11,224 nt of DNA from positions 20,569-31,792 of the forward strand of contig DBXI01000057.1 of assembly GCA_002309255.1 (NCBI GenBank), given 5' to 3'. This DNA is from Bacteroidales bacterium UBA1216 (GTDB lineage: Bacteria; Bacteroidota; Bacteroidia; Bacteroidales; Paludibacteraceae). Positions 5,647 through 11,224 of this stretch are shown here, one piece after another. A model generated the notes under the pieces. The model worked only from the letters and a program-made list of their open reading frames with translations. It had not been told where the DNA came from and did no database searches. The position numbers were made by a program, and so were the translations under genes. Each line of letters begins with the position of its first letter. Within the stretch, counting starts at the first letter, position 1.

Positions 5647-6273
5647 ATGTTTATTATTGGAATTGCCGGAGGAACCGGTTCGGGTAAAACCACCGTAGTT
5701 CGCAAGTTGACTGAGCGCCTGCCGAAAGGTGAGGTAGTAGTAATTCCTCAGGACTCGTACTACAAGGATAGTAGTCATGTGCCTGTTGAAGAGCGTCAGA
5801 ACATCAACTTCGACCACCCTGATGCGTTCGACTGGCCACTGCTGGAGCGACATATATCCATGCTCAAGCAAGGTGAATCGATCGAGCAGCCGATCTATGA
5901 TTATATCACCTGTACGCGTCAGGCTAATACGATCCATATTGAGCCGAAGGAGATCATCATCGTGGAGGGTATCATGGCGCTGAGCGACAAGGATCTGCGG
6001 GAGCAGATGGATCTGAAGATCTTCGTTGACGCCGATGGGGACGATCGTCTCATCCGCGTTATCAGTCGCGATATTGTGGAGCGCGGACGTACAGCCGAGG
6101 CGGTGATGGAGCGTTACCAGCGCGTGCTCAAACCCATGCATGAACAGTTCATCGAACCATGCAAGCGCTACGCCGATGTGATTATTCCGCAGGGCGGACA
6201 CAACAACGCAGCGATCAACATGCTGGTTAAGTTCATCAAGCAAGAGCTGCGCGAAAGAAGGACAAAAGAATAA
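5647..6273 (+). CDS. udk: uridine kinase
   Basis: A 208-residue cytoplasmic kinase that phosphorylates uridine (and usually cytidine) to the monophosphate in pyrimidine salvage. The P-loop GGTGSGKTT lies at residues 8-16 (K14). It is followed by the family blocks IPQDSYYKD, NFDHPDAFDWPLL and the Arg-rich lid RVISRDIVERGRTAEAV. Length and motif order match complete bacterial Udk. The ATG at 5647 puts the P-loop at the usual distance from the N-terminus. A DUF2147 gene starts 15 nt downstream, so the two are likely co-transcribed. Confidence 0.95.
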   Translation: MFIIGIAGGTGSGKTTVVRKLTERLPKGEVVVIPQDSYYKDSSHVPVEERQNINFDHPDAFDWPLLERHISMLKQGESIEQPIYDYITCTRQANTIHIEPKEIIIVEGIMALSDKDLREQMDLKIFVDADGDDRLIRVISRDIVERGRTAEAVMERYQRVLKPMHEQFIEPCKRYADVIIPQGGHNNAAINMLVKFIKQELRERRTKE

Positions 6274-6288
6274 ATTATTCCTGATTGA

Positions 6289-6720
6289 ATGAAAACAAAA
6301 ACACTACTGACCCTGCTGCTGGCGGGCGCATCGTTTGTTTGCGTAGCGCAGAACAGCATTGTGGGCAACTGGAAAACCGTAGATGACGCCACAGGCGATA
6401 ACTTCTCGATCGTAAGCATCTACCAGGGTAGCGATGGCTTGTTCTACGGCAAGGTGAGCAAAATCCTGATGGGACCGGAGGACGCCGTGTGCATCAAGTG
6501 CGAAGGCGATGACCATAACAAGCCTATCCAGGGACTCGTGATCATCCGCGGCATGAAGATGGTGGATGGTGAGCTCCGCGGCGGCAAGGTACTGGATCCC
6601 AACAACGGCAAGTTCTACTACGGCAAGCTGTACCTGAAGGACGGCAAGTTAGTGCTGCGCGGATCGCTGGACAAACGTGGTTTCTTAGGTCGCAACCAGA
6701 CATGGCTGCCCGCGGATTAG
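6289..6720 (+). CDS. secreted DUF2147 family protein
   Basis: A 143-residue protein with a signal peptide: Lys at positions 2 and 4, hydrophobic core 6-17, and likely cleavage after A20 of VCVAQNS. Cys18 follows Val rather than a small residue, so it is not a good lipobox. The mature part opens with SIVGNWKTVDDATG and is a beta-rich single domain of the DUF2147 family, as seen in many Bacteroidota periplasmic proteins. A C-x-x-C pair (VCIKCEG, about 64-70) and a KPIQGLVIIRGM strand match that family. The function is unknown. The stop at 6718-6720 is directly in frame with, and adjacent to, the downstream dus reading frame. Confidence 0.82.
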   Translation: MKTKTLLTLLLAGASFVCVAQNSIVGNWKTVDDATGDNFSIVSIYQGSDGLFYGKVSKILMGPEDAVCIKCEGDDHNKPIQGLVIIRGMKMVDGELRGGKVLDPNNGKFYYGKLYLKDGKLVLRGSLDKRGFLGRNQTWLPAD

Positions 6721-7788
6721 TTGAGAGTTGAGTATTCAGAGTTTAGAGAGGTGCCGAAGTATCCGTTATATCTGGCTCCGATGGAGGATGTGACTGATCC
6801 TGCGTTCCGACTGCTGTGCAAGCGTTTCGGAGCTGACAGGGTCTATACGGAGTTCGTGAACGCAGATGCTATAGTGCGCGACGTGGCATCTACGATGCGC
6901 AAACTGCAGATCAACGATGCAGAGCGACCAGTAGCCATACAGATCTACGGTCGCGAGCCGGAAGCGATGGCGGACGCCGCACACATTGTGGAGCAGGCTA
7001 AGCCCGACATCATCGATATCAACTTTGGCTGCCCTGTGAAGAAGGTTGCAGGCAAAGGTGCCGGTGCAGGATTGCTGCGCGATGTGCCAAAAATGCTGGA
7101 CATAACGCGCGCCGTAGTGAATGCCGTGCATACACCTGTCACAGTGAAGACGCGTCTCGGGTGGGAGGATAAGTTGCTCTACCTCGATGACGGCACACCG
7201 TTCATCGTTGATCTGGCAGAGCGGCTTCAGGATTGCGGAATCAGTGAGATAGCCATTCACGGCAGGACGCGCTCGCAGATGTACCGAGGAGAAGCAGACT
7301 GGACGTTGATAGGTCAAGTGAAGAGCAACCCGCGAATGCGCATCCCTGTGATTGGCAACGGCGACATAACATCACCCGAACGGTCAAAAGATTGCTTTGA
7401 ACAGTACGGCGTGGATGCGGTAATGATAGGCAGAGCGACATTCGGATGCCCCTGGATCTTTGAGGATATACGCTGCTACCTGAGCGGGCAACCAATACCC
7501 AAACGGTCGATGGCGTGGTGCATGGATGTGCTTAAGGAGCATGTGGAGCGCAGCATAGAATGGGTAGGTGACGAGCGCAAAGGCATCGTTCACAGCCGCC
7601 GGCACTTCGCTGCCAGCCCGATACTGAAAGGATTGCCTAACTTCCGGCAGACGCGCATCAGTCTGTTGCGGGCTGATACAAAACAAGAGGTCTTCGATAT
7701 CATGGATGCTATCGTGCAGGAGTACGGTTCACTATACGACGAACGTTCGGCTGCCGGAGAGCTTTACACCGAATATGCAGCCGAATGA
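6721..7788 (+). CDS. dusB: tRNA-dihydrouridine synthase (DusB-like)
   Basis: An FMN-dependent TIM-barrel enzyme that reduces uridine to dihydrouridine in the D-loop of tRNA. Motifs in the 355-residue frame: YLAPMEDVTD (17-26), EFVNADAI, VAIQIYGREPE, NFGCPVKKV (101-109) with C104 as the expected catalytic cysteine, VKTRLGW, IHGRTRSQMYRGEADW, IPVIGNGDI and DAVMIGRATFGCPW. A C-terminal helical domain follows. The start is uncertain. The frame opens exactly behind the stop of the previous gene; TTG 6721 is the earliest candidate and GTG 6751 (MPKYPLYLAPM) the more conservative one. ATG 6781 is too late because it cuts the LAPM strand. The DNA between TTG and GTG resembles a TTGAGAGTTGAG-type intergenic repeat. 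The stop overlaps the next start (ATGA, 7785-7788). DusB versus another bacterial Dus paralogue is not settled by motifs alone. Confidence 0.9.
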   Translation: MRVEYSEFREVPKYPLYLAPMEDVTDPAFRLLCKRFGADRVYTEFVNADAIVRDVASTMRKLQINDAERPVAIQIYGREPEAMADAAHIVEQAKPDIIDINFGCPVKKVAGKGAGAGLLRDVPKMLDITRAVVNAVHTPVTVKTRLGWEDKLLYLDDGTPFIVDLAERLQDCGISEIAIHGRTRSQMYRGEADWTLIGQVKSNPRMRIPVIGNGDITSPERSKDCFEQYGVDAVMIGRATFGCPWIFEDIRCYLSGQPIPKRSMAWCMDVLKEHVERSIEWVGDERKGIVHSRRHFAASPILKGLPNFRQTRISLLRADTKQEVFDIMDAIVQEYGSLYDERSAAGELYTEYAAE

Positions 7789-8813
7789 GCGCCAAGCAGT
7801 TCATAGACAGGTACGCCCTGGCACTATCCATGGTGATAGGTGCAGCGGGCTTTGAGTTATTCCGACACCTGACACCCCTGCTACCGCCATTGATAGGGCT
7901 GATGCTATTCTTCACGTTCTGCAAGGTCAACCCGCTCGACCTACGACTGCATCGCTGGCACTGGCTGGTGCTGATAACGCAGTTGGCGCTCACGGCAGGT
8001 ACGTACTACGGCTCAGTGGCGCTATGTAACTATTGGGGCGCAGGTAAGGAGGAGACGATGATCATAAGCGAGGGGCTGATGATGTGCCTGCTGATGCCTA
8101 CAGCCACGGCTGCGCCGATCATTGCCGGCAAACTAGGGGGGAGCATACAGAACCTGACGACCTTCACCCTTCTGAGCAATATAGCCACTGCGGTGATCGT
8201 CCCGACGTTCTTCCCACTGGTGCATCCGGAAGGACAGTTGTCGTTTATGACAGAGATGCTATTCATCCTGAGGCGCGTATCGCCGTTACTGCTACTGCCA
8301 TTCTTGGCTGCATGGTTGCTGCGCTTGGGGTACGATGGTTGGCAGCGGAGAAAAGAATCGGATAAGCGGTTCGTCCTCGCACACACGTGGGCACAAGTAC
8401 CGTTCTGCCTGTGGGCAGGGACGCTGGTCATACTGATGGGGGACATCACCCACACCCTGCTGCACGCGGAGTACAGCTGGTGGATACTGCTGGTGCTGAT
8501 GATTGGTTCATTACTGACCTGTTTGCTGCAGTACTACATCGGCCGATGGATAGGTTATCACTTCCCCGCCCCGAGCAAGGGCAAGGAGTATGAGGACGTA
8601 GTGATCAACCCCGCAGCAGTGCCCACAACGATGGCAGGCGTGAGCCGCATAACAGCCGGACAGGCCTTCGGGCAGAAGAACACCACACTCGGCATATGGA
8701 TGTGCCAGATGTTCCTCCACCCGCTCAGCGCCATCGGGGCGGCGGCATACATCATATGGCAGAACGCCTTCAACTCTGCGCAACTCTATAAAGCTGCAGC
8801 AGTGAAAGGATAA
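7785..8813 (+). CDS. bile acid:sodium symporter (BASS)-fold membrane transporter
   Basis: A 342-residue inner-membrane protein with about nine to ten hydrophobic segments. It has the layout of the BASS superfamily: an early GLMLFFTF segment (38-45), the kinked LLMPTATAAPIIAGKLGGS segment (102-120), and near the C-terminus the AGQAFGQKNTTLGIW motif (291-305). These two crossing regions are where BASS and ACR3 proteins bind sodium and substrate. The substrate cannot be inferred; BASS relatives move bile acids, pantoate and other organic acids, or arsenite. The start overlaps the dus stop by 4 nt, so translation is probably coupled, although a functional link to tRNA modification is not obvious. 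LD-carboxypeptidase follows after 42 nt. Confidence 0.75.
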   Translation: MSAKQFIDRYALALSMVIGAAGFELFRHLTPLLPPLIGLMLFFTFCKVNPLDLRLHRWHWLVLITQLALTAGTYYGSVALCNYWGAGKEETMIISEGLMMCLLMPTATAAPIIAGKLGGSIQNLTTFTLLSNIATAVIVPTFFPLVHPEGQLSFMTEMLFILRRVSPLLLLPFLAAWLLRLGYDGWQRRKESDKRFVLAHTWAQVPFCLWAGTLVILMGDITHTLLHAEYSWWILLVLMIGSLLTCLLQYYIGRWIGYHFPAPSKGKEYEDVVINPAAVPTTMAGVSRITAGQAFGQKNTTLGIWMCQMFLHPLSAIGAAAYIIWQNAFNSAQLYKAAAVKG

Positions 8814-8855
8814 TCGTAATAACGTCATCACGTAAGAACAACACAACAACAATCA

Positions 8856-9794
8856 ATGAAAGCAATTCGTATCATAGCCCCTGCGGGGGCTTTGGATGCC
8901 GCCATTGTGGAGCAGGCTGCAGCGCGCTTGCGTGCTAAGGGCTTCGTGGTGGAACTTGCTCCGCACACCACAGGGCGGTGGGGACGTTTTGCGGCTACCC
9001 CCGAGGAGCGCACGACCGATGCTGTGGCCGCGCTGACCGACGCGGAGGTGGGATTAGTGCTCTGCACGCGCGGGGGATACGGATTGCAGCAGATTATCGA
9101 CCGGATAGAACAGGGTGTGCGCAGCCGGGGATATAACGGGGCTGCTGTGTGCGGCTTTTCCGATGTGACGGAGTTACACCAGCTCATAGCCCGTCTGGGC
9201 GGTAAGTCGATACATGGTATCATGTGCAAGCCTATTGCCACCTTGGCCAATGATGCCGAGCCGTGGCTTGCCTTGCAGCGACTGATGCGCGGCGAAGGAC
9301 TGAATTACGAGTTGGCTAATCATCCGCTTAATAGAGCAGGTGAGGTTACCGGTATATTGCGTGGCGGGAACATGGCGGTACTGTGCGGCCTGAGCGGCAC
9401 ACCCTATGATATAAGCAGGAGTATAGAGCAGGATACTAAGCAGGGTAAGCGCACTCTTCTGTTCATTGAGGATGTGGGAGAGCATCACTACAAGATCGAC
9501 AGGATGATGCATCAGCTCCGGCTGAGCGGTGTGCTGGCAAGCATCAGCGGACTGATTGTCGGGCAGTTCGCCGATTGCAGTGATGACGCAGAGATGAAGT
9601 GCACACTTTTGGAGAGCATTGCGCAAGCAGTCTGGGAGTATAACTACCCCGTGCTGTTCGATTTCCCTGCGGGGCACGTAGCGCACAATATGCCCTTGCT
9701 CTTCGGCGAAGAAGCGACAATGACAGTCACAAAAAAAGCAGGTCTGCTGACCTGCTCCGCGCTCCCTCTAGGACTTGAACCTAGGACCCCCTGA
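8856..9794 (+). CDS. ldcA: LD-carboxypeptidase (peptidase family S66), 3' end extends into an antisense tRNA gene
   Basis: A 312-residue serine peptidase of family S66. It removes the terminal D-Ala from tetrapeptides during peptidoglycan recycling or, in microcin C immunity (MccF) members, cleaves a toxin; the housekeeping role is more likely. Landmarks: IIAPAG (6-11), LCTRGGYG (69-76), nucleophile S102 in GFSDVT, E205 in FIEDVGEHHYKIDRM, and H274 in FPAGH. The order fits the Ser-Glu-His triad of the family. The family normally ends soon after the strand seen here at 285-293. In this gene the frame continues through an antisense terminator (residues 294-301) and into tRNA-Asn (residues 302-312), ending in LGLEPRTP, which is a known translation of tRNA antisense DNA. 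The last 12 or so residues are therefore probably an appended tail. No promoter or terminator of its own is visible. Confidence 0.9.
   Translation: MKAIRIIAPAGALDAAIVEQAAARLRAKGFVVELAPHTTGRWGRFAATPEERTTDAVAALTDAEVGLVLCTRGGYGLQQIIDRIEQGVRSRGYNGAAVCGFSDVTELHQLIARLGGKSIHGIMCKPIATLANDAEPWLALQRLMRGEGLNYELANHPLNRAGEVTGILRGGNMAVLCGLSGTPYDISRSIEQDTKQGKRTLLFIEDVGEHHYKIDRMMHQLRLSGVLASISGLIVGQFADCSDDAEMKCTLLESIAQAVWEYNYPVLFDFPAGHVAHNMPLLFGEEATMTVTKKAGLLTCSALPLGLEPRTP
9731..9756 (-). terminator. intrinsic terminator of tRNA-Asn, inside the ldcA coding end
   Basis: AGCAGGTC (9737-9744) and GACCTGCT (9749-9756) form a perfect 8-bp stem with a 4-nt loop. On the minus strand the stem is followed by a run of T (9737-9731). 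The hairpin begins 3 nt past the tRNA 3' end. This is a standard Rho-independent terminator for the tRNA, encoded opposite codons 292-301 of ldcA. It has no U-tract in the plus direction. Confidence 0.8.
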
Positions 9795-9833
9795 TTAACA
9801 GTCAGATGCTCTAACCGACTGAGCTAAGGAAGC
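9760..9833 (-). tRNA. tRNA-Asn (anticodon GTT)
   Basis: Read on the minus strand from 9833. The acceptor GCTTCCT pairs with AGGGAGC with one T-G pair. It is followed by TAGCTCAG with the GGTTAGAGC D-arm, an anticodon stem around the loop CTGTTAA (anticodon GTT, complement of 9797-9799), and a T-arm CTAGG-TTCAAGT-CCTAG. The discriminator is G, as expected for asparagine tRNA. Length is 74 nt and CCA is not encoded. It has its own promoter upstream and a terminator directly downstream. Its 3' half overlaps the end of ldcA on the opposite strand. GTT tRNA-Asn carries t6A37 and is thus a candidate substrate of pathways that include TrmO. Confidence 0.96.
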
Positions 9834-9856
9834 AACATTTTTACTCAAAGCGACCG

Positions 9857-9888
9857 CAAAGGTACAACATTTTTTTGAAATATGCAAA
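9857..9888 (-). promoter_or_regulatory. tRNA-Asn promoter (TTTGC - 19 nt - TACCTTTG)
   Basis: On the minus strand TTTGC (9888-9884) and TACCTTTG (9864-9857) match the Bacteroidota -33/-7 consensus perfectly, with 19-nt spacing. Transcription would start near 9850, about 17 nt before the mature tRNA 5' end. Confidence 0.75.
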
Positions 9889-9902
9889 TTTTTGCGCAAA
9901 AA
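9889..9902. repeat. 14-bp palindrome upstream of the tRNA-Asn promoter
   Basis: TTTTTGCGCAAAAA is a perfect palindrome just upstream of the tRNA -33 element and 41-54 nt before the kinase ATG. It contains a TTTGC in each direction. No TAnnTTTG lies at the right distance to make a plus-strand promoter, so the promoter of the kinase gene remains unidentified; ACATTTTG near 9929-9936 is at best a weak -7. Confidence 0.4.
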
Positions 9903-9942
9903 AACTGTCAACAAAAGCAAAAAACATAACATTTTGTAATAT

Positions 9943-10944
9943 ATGAAACGCATTTTAGGTTTAGGAAACGCCCTTACAGACATGTTGATGCAGGTGTCGG
10001 AAGACGATCTGCGCGAGCTCAACCTGCCTAAGGGAAGTATGAACCTCATCTCGATGGAGCAAGCTCAAGTCATACAGATGCGCTTTGCGTCAGTACGCAA
10101 GCACATGGTAGCCGGCGGTTCGGCAGCTAACACGATCTCCACCATTGCTGCCCTGGGCGGCAAGGCTGCATTCATCGGAAAGATCGGCGCTGACGAAGTA
10201 GGCGAGTTCTACCGCGGCGATCTGGTCAAGAACGGTGTCAAGCCTTTGCTGCTCACCCATCCACAACTGATGTCCGGATGCTCGATCGTGCTGATCACCC
10301 CGGATGGCGAGCGCACCTTTGCCACCTACCTGGGTGCATCGGCCGAGATGCAGGCTGATGATATCAGTAAGGAGGCATTCACTGGATACGATATCTTCCA
10401 CATTGAGGGATACATGGTGCAGAACCACGCGCTCATCGAGAAAGCGATCCGTCTGGCAAAAGAGTCCGGGTGCATGGTAAGTCTCGATCTGGCTTCGTAC
10501 AACGTGGTGAACGAGAACCACTACTTCCTCAAGGAGCTGATCCGTCAATACGTGGATATAGTGTTCGCTAACGAAGACGAGAGCTTTGCCTACACGCACC
10601 TCAATCCCGAAGAGTCCGTTGCCAAGATGGCCAGCGAGGTGGATATAGCGGTGGTGAAGGTCGGCAAACGCGGCTCGTATGTTCAGCAGGGCGACCAGCG
10701 CTATCACATAGGTGCCATCACTACCTCCTGTACCGACTCTACAGGTGCCGGCGACCTCTATGCCGGAGGGTTCCTGCATGCGTTGGCTGACGGATTCGAT
10801 ATCCATAAGTGTGGCGAGATAGGCACGATAGCTGCCGGACGAGTGGTGGAGGTCATCGGCACCAAGCTGAGCGATGAGAACTGGGACGAGATACGACGCA
10901 TCTGTGCGCTATACCGTGGATTTATGTTTAAATATACTGTATGA
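9943..10944 (+). CDS. PfkB-family kinase, adenosine-kinase-like
   Basis: A 333-residue cytoplasmic ribokinase-fold (PfkB) enzyme that phosphorylates a sugar or nucleoside with ATP. Near the N-terminus GLGNALTDML (6-15) carries the substrate-binding Asn/Asp. VAGGSAANTISTIAALGG (56-73) is the PfkB signature 1 region, and DSTGAGDLYAGGF (265-277) is signature 2 with catalytic base D271. FANEDES (208-214) is the NxxE-like magnesium motif. Related Bacteroidota proteins are usually named adenosine kinase, but ribokinase-fold specificity is hard to read from motifs; fructokinase-like or other sugar activity is possible. The ATG at 9943 gives the normal N-terminus. The stop overlaps the next start (ATGA, 10941-10944), so the two genes are likely translationally coupled. 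Confidence 0.87.
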   Translation: MKRILGLGNALTDMLMQVSEDDLRELNLPKGSMNLISMEQAQVIQMRFASVRKHMVAGGSAANTISTIAALGGKAAFIGKIGADEVGEFYRGDLVKNGVKPLLLTHPQLMSGCSIVLITPDGERTFATYLGASAEMQADDISKEAFTGYDIFHIEGYMVQNHALIEKAIRLAKESGCMVSLDLASYNVVNENHYFLKELIRQYVDIVFANEDESFAYTHLNPEESVAKMASEVDIAVVKVGKRGSYVQQGDQRYHIGAITTSCTDSTGAGDLYAGGFLHALADGFDIHKCGEIGTIAAGRVVEVIGTKLSDENWDEIRRICALYRGFMFKYTV

Positions 10945-11224
10945 AGTACATCTACCGCATCTATCAGTACCTGATCGCACTACCTATCTTTGCGCTGATC
11001 ACCATCTTTACCGCCATCACCACAATCATCTTCCAGCACTGGCGCAATAGTTGGTGGTTGCATGGCATACAGGCCTTCTGGTCGCGCTCGTTCTTCCGCC
11101 TGCTCTTCCTGCCCGTGAGCGTGACAGGGTTGGAGAACATCGACAGCCACACATCCTACGTGTTCGTAGCCAACCATCAGTCAATGTCCGATGTGTTCCT
11201 TATCTACGGTTGGCTGCCTGTGAT
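10941..11224 (+). CDS. 1-acyl-sn-glycerol-3-phosphate acyltransferase, PlsC-type (3' end missing)
   Basis: The open frame from ATG 10941 runs off the right edge, giving the first 94 residues. An N-terminal membrane segment (about 11-32) precedes the acyltransferase domain. The signature NHQSMSDVF at about 79-87 contains the H-x4-D catalytic motif of the PlsC/LPAAT family, which acylates lysophosphatidic acid at the inner membrane in phospholipid synthesis. The glycerol-phosphate binding motif lies beyond the window, so an acyltransferase of another lipid pathway (for example ornithine lipid) is not excluded. It overlaps the kinase stop by 4 nt. Confidence 0.85.
   Translation, partial: MKYIYRIYQYLIALPIFALITIFTAITTIIFQHWRNSWWLHGIQAFWSRSFFRLLFLPVSVTGLENIDSHTSYVFVANHQSMSDVFLIYGWLPV

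Noticed and set aside
6289..6720. DUF2147 protein as a lipoprotein because of Cys18 near the signal peptide end
   Set aside because: The residue before the Cys is Val, which does not fit a lipobox; VCVAQ fits signal peptidase I cleavage after Ala20.
9795..10049. 84-codon minus-strand ORF ending in SLAQSVRASDC
   Set aside because: Its C-terminus is a translation of the tRNA-Asn gene in its own strand, and the rest covers the promoter region and is antisense to the kinase start.
1..11224. A mobile element, defence system or biosynthetic cluster
   Set aside because: Every sizeable gene belongs to a core or widespread Bacteroidota family, and I saw no transposase, integrase, long terminal inverted repeats, attachment-site duplication next to the tRNA gene, or spaced CRISPR-like repeats.

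Overview
The window looks like chromosome of a Bacteroidota, most likely Bacteroidales. Three things point there: promoters of the Bacteroidota type (TTTGC or CTTGC, 19 nt, then TAnnTTTG) in front of most transcription units; AT-rich intergenic DNA without ordinary ribosome-binding sites beside coding DNA of roughly balanced GC; and a PorX-type response regulator, known from the type IX secretion control of this phylum. Genus cannot be fixed from sequence reading alone. Most genes are core or housekeeping. I see no insertion sequence, phage gene, CRISPR array or toxin-antitoxin pair, and no convincing undescribed multi-gene system.

Layout. (1) Positions 1-194: the first codons of a minus-strand gene leaving the left edge, and two overlapping divergent promoters. 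(2) 195-4778, plus strand, probably one operon: a membrane-anchored protein with three PASTA domains, the 23S rRNA pseudouridine synthase RluD, the response regulator/phosphodiesterase PorX, and a membrane-anchored endonuclease/exonuclease/phosphatase-family protein. Gaps are 22-46 nt and carry short degenerate TGAAA/CTGAT-type repeats. (3) 4772-5452, minus strand: the tRNA methyltransferase TrmO, whose 3' end overlaps the previous gene by 7 nt. (4) 5453-5646: divergent promoters for trmO and udk, plus a hairpin at the start of the udk leader. (5) 5647-9794, plus strand: uridine kinase, a secreted DUF2147 protein, a DusB-like tRNA-dihydrouridine synthase, a bile acid:sodium symporter-fold transporter and an S66 LD-carboxypeptidase. 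(6) 9760-9833, minus strand: tRNA-Asn(GTT) with its own promoter and terminator. Both the terminator and about half of the tRNA lie inside the 3' end of the LD-carboxypeptidase gene on the opposite strand. (7) 9943-11224, plus strand: a PfkB-family (adenosine-kinase-like) sugar/nucleoside kinase overlapping by 4 nt the start of a PlsC-type acyltransferase that runs off the right edge.

Functional themes are RNA modification (RluD, TrmO, Dus, beside a tRNA gene), nucleoside salvage (uridine kinase, possible adenosine kinase), cell envelope and peptidoglycan (PASTA protein, LD-carboxypeptidase, PlsC) and envelope/secretion signalling (PorX). The observations most worth following are the tRNA/LD-carboxypeptidase antisense overlap, an 8-nt tandem repeat inside rluD, the related repeats at operon junctions, and a perfect 20-bp palindrome inside a possible 10-codon ORF behind porX.
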